Shown one piece after another: positions 4,825 to 10,661 of a stretch of DNA of 10,661 nt. Numbering within the stretch: position 1 is the stretch's first letter; every line of letters begins with the position of its first letter. Under the pieces are notes generated by a model. The model saw only the letters and a program-made list of their open reading frames with translations, did no database searches and was not told where the DNA came from. The DNA is from Acidobacteriota bacterium (GTDB lineage Bacteria; Acidobacteriota; Thermoanaerobaculia; Thermoanaerobaculales; Thermoanaerobaculaceae): NCBI GenBank assembly GCA_021782525.1, contig JAJXUY010000030.1, positions 1 to 10,661 of the forward strand, read 5' to 3'. The position numbers and the translations under genes were made by a program.

Positions 4825-4853
4825 TTGTCCGGGTCGTGGACCCGTGGTAGACT
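4825..4853 (+). promoter_or_regulatory. promoter of tRNA-Ala
   Basis: TTGTCC (4825-4830), 17 bp, TAGACT (4848-4853); predicted start near 4860, 10 nt before the tRNA. It is intact although the transposon ends only 15 bp upstream, so any native UP element has been replaced by transposon DNA. Confidence 0.6.
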
Positions 4854-4869
4854 CCCGCTCCCGACGGGT

Positions 4870-4945
<76 letters not shown>

Positions 4946-4962
4946 ACCGATTTCAACTCCTC

Positions 4963-4985
4963 ACGGGCCGCCGCGAGCGGCCCGT
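4963..4985 (+). terminator. GC hairpin after tRNA-Ala
   Basis: ACGGGCCGC/GCGGCCCGT, a perfect 9-bp stem with loop CGCGA, starts 17 nt after the tRNA CCA. Only CGGCTTGAC follows, so the U-run is poor; in very GC-rich genomes such hairpins often serve as terminators or processing stops. Confidence 0.5.
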
Positions 4986-5024
4986 CGGCTTGACGGCCGC
5001 CACGGCTCCGGGTCGGTCGTGCTT

Positions 5025-5202
5025 GGAGCCTGTCGCGCATAGACTCCGGCTGCGGCTCGCGCTGGCATCCCGCCGGCTGCGTTGGCCGGCGCGAAATGTC
5101 CTCGACGTAGGCTACAGCTACGTCTGCGGGCATTTCGCTTGTCCGCCTTGCCACCGGGCGCCATCGCGACCCTCGCTTTCGTCGCTATGCGCGACAAGCT
5201 CC
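5025..5202. mobile_element. 178-bp MITE-like inverted-repeat element
   Basis: The ends GGAGCCTGTCGCGCATAG (5025-5042) and CTATGCGCGACAAGCTCC (5185-5202) are inverted repeats matching in 17 of 18 positions. Inside are a GCCGGC/GCCGGC hairpin (5072-5090) and a nested cruciform: GCGAAATG (5091-5098) with CATTTCGC (5131-5138), enclosing GACGTAG/CTACGTC (5104-5124). There is no gene. No clear target duplication is seen at the ends. It is probably a non-autonomous element or a large REP-like dispersed repeat. Its right end shares one base with the stop codon of the next gene. Confidence 0.6.
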
Positions 5203-5981
5203 TAGGTGCGACCGTGCGCCTCGGGAGGCGTCGCGCTCTCGGCGGCGCTCGCCGCGGCCGGGCGCCCACCCGGCGTGTACTCGAGCACGGCGCCGCGGAT
5301 GACTTCCCGCGGCTCGAGATGGCCGAAGTCGTAGCGGAACGCCTCGTGTCCCCCCTGGCGCGCCGCCGTCACGCCGACCAGGCGGAAGAACCCGTCGCCG
5401 TAGCGGATCACCTGGTGAGGCGCCCACGGCTTGCGCCGGCTGGCGAGCACGGTCAGCGCCACCGGGGAGCCCTCCCAGGCGATCACCTCGTCGGGGCGCT
5501 CGGGCCCCAGCCGCCTCGTCAGCCGCGCGCGCTCGCGGCCCCGCCTCGCCGCCTCGAGGGCGCGCCAAGGCAGCACGACCAGCGCGATCCCGAGCATCCG
5601 CTGCGAGAACGCGGCGTCGAGCGCGCGCACGATCCCCTCACCGAAGCAGTACACCGCCAGCCACGCGACCGGCGTCAGCAGATAGCTCAGGTACCCGAGC
5701 GCCCCCACCCCGAAGAAGTCGCCGTAGGTGAGCGTGGGCCGATGCACCACGTACGTCCAGCCGGCCCCCCGGTTGAAGCCGGCGACGTAGCGCAGGAGCC
5801 CCACCACGAACAGCGCCGCCGAGGCGAGCGCCTCCACCCAGCCGGCGACGACGTGCGCCGCCGGCGAGGCGTACTCGGCCACCCATCCATCCCGCTTCGC
5901 CCGCTCGGGGATGGCGCTCACCACCAGAGAGGCGAGCGTGAACTCGACCGAGCCCCGAAAACCACGTGTCGCCGAAGGCAC
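5202..5981 (-). CDS. hypothetical membrane protein
   Basis: A 259-residue protein I do not recognise. Hydrophobic segments fit membrane helices at ~42-69 (HVVAGWVEALASAALFVVGLLRYVAG), ~89-113 (FFGVGALGYLSYLLTPVAWLAVYCF) and possibly ~128-140. An Arg-rich cytoplasmic-looking stretch (143-163) leads to a C-terminal soluble domain with beta character (DEVIAWEGSPVALTVLAS, HQVIRYGDGFFRLVGV). The GTG at 5981 coincides with the start predicted from the promoter at 6016-5988, so the mRNA may be leaderless; otherwise a start further in, such as the GTG codons near residues 20-21, would be used. The TAG stop uses the outermost base of the MITE-like repeat, so the present C-terminus (AESATPPEAHGRT, low complexity) may have been set by that insertion. 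Confidence 0.7.
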   Translation of the reverse strand: MPSATRGFRGSVEFTLASLVVSAIPERAKRDGWVAEYASPAAHVVAGWVEALASAALFVVGLLRYVAGFNRGAGWTYVVHRPTLTYGDFFGVGALGYLSYLLTPVAWLAVYCFGEGIVRALDAAFSQRMLGIALVVLPWRALEAARRGRERARLTRRLGPERPDEVIAWEGSPVALTVLASRRKPWAPHQVIRYGDGFFRLVGVTAARQGGHEAFRYDFGHLEPREVIRGAVLEYTPGGRPAAASAAESATPPEAHGRT

Positions 5982-5987
5982 GCCGCC

Positions 5988-6016
5988 TGTATACGCGTCG
6001 CGCTCGCGCCGGTCAA
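5988..6016 (-). promoter_or_regulatory. promoter of the membrane protein gene
   Basis: On the minus strand TTGACC (6016-6011), 17 bp, TATACA (5993-5988). The predicted start is about 5981, exactly the GTG codon. The tandem heptamer repeat begins 3 bp upstream of the -35 box. Confidence 0.6.
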
Positions 6017-6019
6017 ACC

Positions 6020-6054
6020 GGGGCTCGGGGCTCGGGGCTCGGGGTTCGGGGCTC
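6020..6054. repeat. five tandem copies of a 7-bp repeat (GGGGCTC)
   Basis: The units at 6020, 6027, 6034, 6041 and 6048 read GGGGCTC, except the fourth, GGGGTTC. The array sits directly upstream of the -35 box of the membrane protein gene. As a short-unit array it may vary in copy number by slippage. Confidence 0.85.
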
Positions 6055-6135
6055 GGAGAAACGACGAGGCGGGTCGTGGGTGGCCGGAACGTGCAGGCAG
6101 TCGGGCTGAGGAGCAGATTAGAGAAAGACCATTTT

Positions 6136-6256
6136 GACGCCCCTCTGCTCCCCTGCTCCTCTGCCCGTCGTTCCTTTGCCCTTTACCCTCTTCCCTTTGA
6201 CGCCTCTCCCTCTGCACTCTTCACTCCGAGCTCCTCACTCCCGTGCTCCCTCGACA
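6136..6256. other. pyrimidine-rich low-complexity tract between genes
   Basis: The 281-bp gap between the membrane protein gene and the protease gene ends with ~120 bp that are almost all C and T on the plus strand (for example CCCCTCTGCTCCCCTGCTCC), so the protease mRNA would carry a purine-rich 3' end (AAGGG, GAGGG words). No hairpin terminator with a U-run is visible. The tract could form triplex or other non-B DNA. No gene is supported here. Confidence 0.55.
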
Positions 6257-6262
6257 CGAGGT

Positions 6263-9200
6263 CTACACCCCCGAGCGGTTCTCGTACGCCGGGCGGTGCG
6301 GCGCCACCGGCGGGTGCTCCTCGAGCAGGCGCGTGACCTCCTCGATCGCCCGGTCGAGCTGCGGGTCGCCGCCGTCCCACATCTTCGCCGGATCGTCCAC
6401 CACCCGGATGTCCGGGTCGACGCCGTGCCCCTCGACAATCCACTTCCCCTCGGTCGAGTAGATGCCGAACGTCGGCACCGTGACCGAGCCGCCGTCGATC
6501 AGAGGCGGGGCGCCCGAGATCCCGATCAGCCCGCCCCAGGTGCGCATCCCGACCAGCGGCCCGAGGTGCGCCATGCGGAAGTAGAGCGGGAACGCGTCGC
6601 CGCCGGAGCCGCTCCAGCCGTTGATGAGCATCACCTTCGGGCCCGGGATTGCGGCCGGCGGCCACTGCCAGTCCTTGCCGTCGCGCACGGCCCAGAAGTT
6701 GGTGATCGGGCGGTTGAGCAACTCGATGAAGCGGTCGGGAATCTGACCGCCGGAGTTGAACCGCTCGTCGACGATCAGGCCGTCCTTGCCGAGCTGGCCC
6801 ATGAACTGGCGGTACAGTTCGTCCTGCCCGCCCCTGCCGGTGTCGGGCACGTAGATGTAGCCGACCCGCCCGCCGGTCGCCTTCTCGACCTTCATCCGGT
6901 TGGCGTCGATCCACGCCAGGTTGCGCAGCCGGGCCTCGCTCTTCATCGTCTTGACGAGCACCTGCCTGGCCCCGACCGTGGTCGGCTTGTCGTTGACGGT
7001 GAGCATCACGTCGTCGTCCGCCAGGCCGTCGAACGCCGCCCAGGGATCCTGCCTGACGTCCACCGGCGCACCGTTGACCGCGAGCAGGTAATCGCCTTCC
7101 TTGACGTTCACGCCGGGCGCGCCCAGCGGCGAGCGGTCCTCGACGTCCCACGGCGCCCCGTGGTAGATCTTCGTGATCCTGTACGCCCCGTTCTCGAGCG
7201 CGAAGTCCGCCCCCAGCATCCCGACGCCACGCCGTGCCGGCTTCTCGACGTCGCCGCCGCCGCGGTACGTGTGCGACGAGTTGAGCTCGGCGATGAGCTC
7301 GCCGATGACGAAGTTCACGTCGTCGCGGGTCACGCAGGCGTCGAGCAGCGCGCCGTACCGGGTGCGCATCGCGTTCCAGTCGACGCCGTGCATCCCCGGG
7401 TCGTAGAAGAAGTCGCGCTCGAAGCGCCAGGCGTCGGTGAAGATCTGGCGCCACTCGGCGGCCGGGTCGACGGTCATCTCGAGCGTGTCGGTGGCGACCT
7501 TTTTGTCGAGCTTCTGGTCGGGCTTGGGGTCGACGAGCGCGAACGTCTTCTTGTCCACGACCAGGATCTTGCCGCCGCCGGCCGCGATCTCGAACGCGGT
7601 CGCCTCGGGCACCACCGTCTTCTCCTCGCGCTCCTTGAGGTCGTAGAAGACGACCGGGCTCTTCTCCTCGCCAGAGCCGGTGCGCGGCAGGCGGCGGTAG
7701 AAGAGCTTGCCGGAGAGCGCCTGCAAGTCGGCGTAACGGCCCGCCTTCGGCGGCAGGATCACGGCCCGCGCCTCGAACCCGGCCAGGTCGATCGCCACCG
7801 GTTGCGGCTTGGCCGGCTTCTCCGCCTTCGCATCGGCCTTCTCGGCCCCGGCCTTGTCGTCCTTTCCGGGCTCGGCCTTCTTGGCCTGGTCGTTCTTGGC
7901 CTCGTCCTTCTTCCCCTCCTCGACGTCGTTGCGCGGCGCCAGCGGCGACGGCACGTCGGCCCGCAGCGGCACGGCCATGAGGTTGTCGGTGTTGGCGTAG
8001 ATCCAGGTCGCGTCGGTGCCGTACGCGGGATGGAAGGTGCGTCCGGACACGTAGTAGAGGTACTTGCCGTCGGGGTCGAACGCCGGGCTCGAGTCGTTGT
8101 AGAACCCGGAGGTCACCTGGTGGAGCGCGCTCTCCTTCGTGTCGTAGACGAAGATCGCTCCGCTCCGGTTGCCGAGGTCGCGCGCGAACGCCACCCAGCG
8201 CGAGTCGGCCGACCAGCTCGGCACGAAGCGCTCGAGCTCGCCCTCGAACATGTACAGGCCCTTGTCCATGCGCCTCACCGCGCCGGTCGCGACGTCGCAC
8301 ACGTCGATGTCCTGCGCCTGGTCGGCGAACACCACCTTGCTGGAGTCCGGCGACCAGAAGATGCGGTAGCGGAAGCCGGGCGGCAGCGCCGTGACGGTGC
8401 GCTCCTCGCCCGAGCCGTCGGCGTTGCGGACCGTGAGCTGGTACTCGCCGGAGCGGTCGCTCCAGTACGCGATCAGCTTGCCGTCCGGCGACCACGCCGG
8501 GAAACGCTCGGCGATCCCCGAACTGCGGGTCAGGTCGAACGTGGGCCCGTGCTCGGCCGGGACCGTGAACACGTCGCCGCGGGCTTCGAATGCGACCCGC
8601 TTGGCCGACGGCGAGACGCTGGCGTCCTCGATCAGGTCGGCGACCTTCTCGAGCCGCGGCTTCAGCGTCGCGCGGTCGGTTACCACCTCGACCTTCACCT
8701 CGCGCGTCTTCTCGGTGGCGAGGTCGAGGAGGTAGAGGCGGCCGCCGTTCTCGAACACGATGTCCTCGGGACCGACGGACGGGAAGTGGACGTCGTACTC
8801 CGTGAAGTTCGTCACCTCGCGCATCTGCCCACTGCGCGTGTCGTACGCCCAGATGTTGTTGCGCTTGTTGGCATCGCGATCGGAGAGGAAGTAGAGCGTC
8901 GTGCCGTGCCACATCGGTTGGCCGTAGTTGGCCTTGTCGTCGCCGACCTGGGTCGCGGCGTGGGTCGCGAGGTCGAAGAGCCAGATGCGGGACACCCACC
9001 CGCCGCGGTACCGCTTCCAGGTGCGGAAGTCCTGGCTGCTCGGCATGTAGGCGAGCGTCTTGCCGTCCGGCGAGACCTCACCGAACTCGCCGTACGGGAC
9101 GGGGAGCTTCTCGGGGAGGCCGCCGTCGGCCGAGAGCTTGTAGAGCTGGTTGAAGCGCTGGCTGCCGCTGGCCATCGGCGAGGCCATGAGGATCCACTTC

Positions 9201-9562
9201 CCGTCCGGGTACCAGTTGACGACGCGGTCGGGCATCGGGTTGTGCGTCAGGCGCCTGGGCAGACCGCCGTCCGCCGGGATCACGTAGATGTCCTCGTTCC
9301 CGTCGTAGTCCCCGGTGAAGGCGATCGACTTCCCGTCCGGCGAGAAACGCGGGAACGACTCCTCGCCGGCCGGCGTCGACAGTCGCTGTGCGAGCCCGCC
9401 CAACTTCGGGGCGACCCAGACGTCGCCGGCATAGATGAACGCGATCTGCGTCGCCGAAACGGCGGGCTGCTGCATCAGCCGCGCGTCGACGGCGGCACGA
9501 GCGGGCACCACGGCCGACACCATCACAACGACGAACAGCAACGTGCGCAGGTTCCTCATCAT
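6263..9562 (-). CDS. tricorn-type serine protease (S41 family), secreted
   Basis: A 1099-residue protein, near the ~1070 of archaeal tricorn. The start at 9562 (or the next ATG, 9559) follows GGGAGGG (9572-9566) and opens with a signal peptide (MMRNLRTLLFVVVMVSAVVPARA), so the enzyme should act in the periplasm. N-terminal PD40/WD-like beta-propeller repeats fill ~30-680 (PRFSPDGKSIAFTG, PAWSPDGKLIAYWS, PAFDPDGKYLYYVS), broken by a Lys/Ala/Glu/Asp linker at ~545-585. A PDZ domain lies at ~785-835 (GAYRITKIYHGAPW...VKEGDYLLAVNGAPV). The catalytic set is visible: Ser763-His764 in ELNSSHTYRG, nucleophile Ser986 in GWSGSGGDAFP, Glu1044 in EGHGVDPDI. The spacings, 222 and 58 residues, are close to those in tricorn (746, 965, 1023). 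The family degrades oligopeptides produced by larger proteases. It lies downstream of the bactofilin-like gene on the same strand, 136 bp away. Confidence 0.93.
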   Translation of the reverse strand: MMRNLRTLLFVVVMVSAVVPARAAVDARLMQQPAVSATQIAFIYAGDVWVAPKLGGLAQRLSTPAGEESFPRFSPDGKSIAFTGDYDGNEDIYVIPADGGLPRRLTHNPMPDRVVNWYPDGKWILMASPMASGSQRFNQLYKLSADGGLPEKLPVPYGEFGEVSPDGKTLAYMPSSQDFRTWKRYRGGWVSRIWLFDLATHAATQVGDDKANYGQPMWHGTTLYFLSDRDANKRNNIWAYDTRSGQMREVTNFTEYDVHFPSVGPEDIVFENGGRLYLLDLATEKTREVKVEVVTDRATLKPRLEKVADLIEDASVSPSAKRVAFEARGDVFTVPAEHGPTFDLTRSSGIAERFPAWSPDGKLIAYWSDRSGEYQLTVRNADGSGEERTVTALPPGFRYRIFWSPDSSKVVFADQAQDIDVCDVATGAVRRMDKGLYMFEGELERFVPSWSADSRWVAFARDLGNRSGAIFVYDTKESALHQVTSGFYNDSSPAFDPDGKYLYYVSGRTFHPAYGTDATWIYANTDNLMAVPLRADVPSPLAPRNDVEEGKKDEAKNDQAKKAEPGKDDKAGAEKADAKAEKPAKPQPVAIDLAGFEARAVILPPKAGRYADLQALSGKLFYRRLPRTGSGEEKSPVVFYDLKEREEKTVVPEATAFEIAAGGGKILVVDKKTFALVDPKPDQKLDKKVATDTLEMTVDPAAEWRQIFTDAWRFERDFFYDPGMHGVDWNAMRTRYGALLDACVTRDDVNFVIGELIAELNSSHTYRGGGDVEKPARRGVGMLGADFALENGAYRITKIYHGAPWDVEDRSPLGAPGVNVKEGDYLLAVNGAPVDVRQDPWAAFDGLADDDVMLTVNDKPTTVGARQVLVKTMKSEARLRNLAWIDANRMKVEKATGGRVGYIYVPDTGRGGQDELYRQFMGQLGKDGLIVDERFNSGGQIPDRFIELLNRPITNFWAVRDGKDWQWPPAAIPGPKVMLINGWSGSGGDAFPLYFRMAHLGPLVGMRTWGGLIGISGAPPLIDGGSVTVPTFGIYSTEGKWIVEGHGVDPDIRVVDDPAKMWDGGDPQLDRAIEEVTRLLEEHPPVAPHRPAYENRSGV

Positions 9563-9698
9563 CGTCCCTCCCTCGGAAAGGGCCGCGCGCGACCCTTGGA
9601 AACGGAGCCCCGCCCGGCGGACGCCGAGAGCAGGGCGGTGGCTTCTCTCACGGTTGCGGGGTGACGCCAGGGAATCGGTGCGGCCGCGCACGGGCACG

Positions 9699-10517
9699 TC
9701 AGCGCGCCGCGACGCTGGGGAGCAGAAACGCCAGCGGACGGCGCTGCAGCGCCGTCCCCACCACCGCCCCGATGCCGACCACGTTGGCGATAAACCACAC
9801 GGCCGCACCCAGCACCGGGACCAGCGCGAGGCCGCACAGCACGACCAGCGCCACCCCCGCCCGCGCCGCCTCGCCGCGCACGGCGATCGGCAGGCGGCGT
9901 GCCACCGCCCCGCCCAGCAGCGAGGCCACCGCCACCACGCCGACCAGCTTGGCGAGGAGCAGCATCGCGACCGCGAGCAGCAGGCACGCCACCGCGACCG
10001 GCGATGCGGTCACGGCCATCGCCAGAACGACGGCGGCGAGCCACACCGCCAGCGCCAGCGCCCCGACCACCGGCGCCCGCCAGCGCTGCATTGCGAGCTG
10101 CGCGCCGACCGCGCGCACCCGGCCCGGGAAGACGAGCAGCAGGAGCGAACCGAGCACGACCCAGCCGCCGGCTCGCAGCAGCGCGAACCCCCACGCCGAT
10201 GCGGCGTCGCCGCGGGCGATGCCGCGGTTCGGAGCCAGCGGCACGAGCGTCCACTCGGACGCGACGCGGCCGCTCACGGCCCCGGTCCCCGACGCCCGGC
10301 CCCCGAGCGCGACGACGTCGCCCCGAACCGAGCTGCCGGGCGCCAGCTCCACGTTGCCGCCGACCGCCACCACGTCGCCGACGACTTCTGAGGCGACGCG
10401 GACGTCGCCGAGGAGCACCACCACGGGCCCGGCGGTGGGCCGGTCCACGACCACGGTGCCGCCGAGCTGGGGCGCAGGCGCCGCGGCGAGCACGCCCGCC
10501 AGCAGCACCCCGATCAC
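9699..10517 (-). CDS. bactofilin-like (polymer-forming) domain plus multi-pass membrane protein
   Basis: A 272-residue protein. A short hydrophobic N-terminus (MIGVLLAGVLAAAPA) resembles a signal peptide. Residues ~20-90 are beta-helix-like rungs with the bactofilin style motif GDVVAVGGNVELAPGSSVRGDVVALGG. From ~108 on come about five hydrophobic helices (108-130, 150-170, 172-205, 218-236, 238-258). This layout matches membrane proteins annotated as 'polymer-forming cytoskeletal', but classical bactofilins lack the membrane part, so a true cytoskeletal role is doubtful. The GTG start at 10517 overlaps the TGA stop of the upstream gene (GTGA), showing coupling. Function is unknown. Confidence 0.8.
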   Translation of the reverse strand: MIGVLLAGVLAAAPAPQLGGTVVVDRPTAGPVVVLLGDVRVASEVVGDVVAVGGNVELAPGSSVRGDVVALGGRASGTGAVSGRVASEWTLVPLAPNRGIARGDAASAWGFALLRAGGWVVLGSLLLLVFPGRVRAVGAQLAMQRWRAPVVGALALAVWLAAVVLAMAVTASPVAVACLLLAVAMLLLAKLVGVVAVASLLGGAVARRLPIAVRGEAARAGVALVVLCGLALVPVLGAAVWFIANVVGIGAVVGTALQRRPLAFLLPSVAAR

Positions 10518-10660
10518 GGCCGCCCCCCGGACCGTGGACGCGCCGCGAGCGCGACGACCGCCCAGGCGCCGCCAGCGGCGGCCAGGGACAGCCAGACGAG
10601 GAACCAGACGCCGCCGGCCGCCGCGAGCGTCCGGATGGCGTCCGCGCCGCCCCGGGCCGC
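10514..10660 (-). CDS. C-terminal part of a membrane protein, 5' end outside window
   Basis: An open frame enters from the window edge and gives 48 residues (AARGGADAIRTLAAAGGVWF...ALAARPRSGGRP) with one strong membrane helix (VWFLVWLSLAAAGGAWAVVALAA) and a short basic tail. The TGA stop (10516-10514) overlaps the GTG start of the bactofilin-like gene, which is the main evidence that this frame is coding. Family cannot be told; the two probably form an operon. Confidence 0.6.
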   Translation of the reverse strand, partial: AARGGADAIRTLAAAGGVWFLVWLSLAAAGGAWAVVALAARPRSGGRP

Positions 10661-10661
10661 G

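Noticed and set aside
5082..6137. 351-aa open frame on the plus strand
   Set aside because: It crosses the MITE-like element and the tandem repeat and is Arg/His/Pro-rich; it is antisense to the membrane protein gene.
6183..8999. 938-aa open frame on the minus strand inside the protease gene
   Set aside because: Arg/Gly/Ala/Pro-rich frame-shifted shadow of the same gene; no start signal or motif.
6134..9664. 1176-aa open frame on the plus strand across the protease gene
   Set aside because: It is the antisense shadow of a GC-rich gene: Arg/His/Val/Leu/Asp-rich with no domain, and the opposite strand encodes a complete tricorn protease with catalytic residues.

Overview
High-GC bacterial chromosome segment with an ordinary backbone interrupted by one complete, lower-GC mobile element. 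GC-rich coding sequence, signal-peptide-bearing periplasmic proteins, a tricorn-type S41 protease, a bactofilin-like membrane protein and a tRNA-Ala with an encoded CCA end suggest a Gram-negative soil or sediment lineage such as Acidobacteriota, Methylomirabilota or Myxococcota. No marker gene is present, so this placement is inference.

Left backbone (1-1119): the 5' part of a tRNA-Gly(CCC) on the minus strand with its promoter, diverging from a DUF4097-type secreted beta-repeat protein. Right backbone (4818-10661): tRNA-Ala(CGC) with its own promoter and a GC hairpin, a 178-bp MITE-like inverted-repeat element, a small membrane protein with a clear promoter next to a 7-bp tandem repeat, a tricorn-like protease, and an operon-like pair of a bactofilin-like membrane protein and a truncated upstream membrane protein.

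Mobile element (1128-4809, 3682 bp): it has perfect 17-bp terminal inverted repeats beginning GGTAGTG and is flanked by an 8-bp direct repeat (CCCGGCCG), as expected for an IS1-family-type transposition. It carries a single-ORF DDE transposase plus cargo: a NYN-domain (PIN-like) nuclease whose stop codon lies inside the right terminal repeat, a putative winged-helix protein translationally coupled to an unrecognised 101-aa protein, a DUF3892 protein, and a small left-end protein. It also shows two RNA-like units. One, on the minus strand, is a ~94-nt tRNA-like fold (11-bp closing helix, T-arm-like hairpin) with its own promoter, lying in the leader of the winged-helix gene and followed by a hairpin that hides that gene's ribosome binding site. 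The other is a ~110-nt plus-strand unit with promoter, nested hairpins and a rho-independent terminator, antisense to the gap between cargo genes.

The transposase appears to have a consensus promoter that places transcription at its ATG (leaderless), divergent from the promoter of the structured RNA. The best candidate for an undescribed system is this element as a unit: IS1-like transposase, NYN nuclease, wHTH/coupled-protein pair, DUF3892 and two structured RNAs, inserted between a gene's stop codon and the -35 box of tRNA-Ala. All functional links between these parts are inference.
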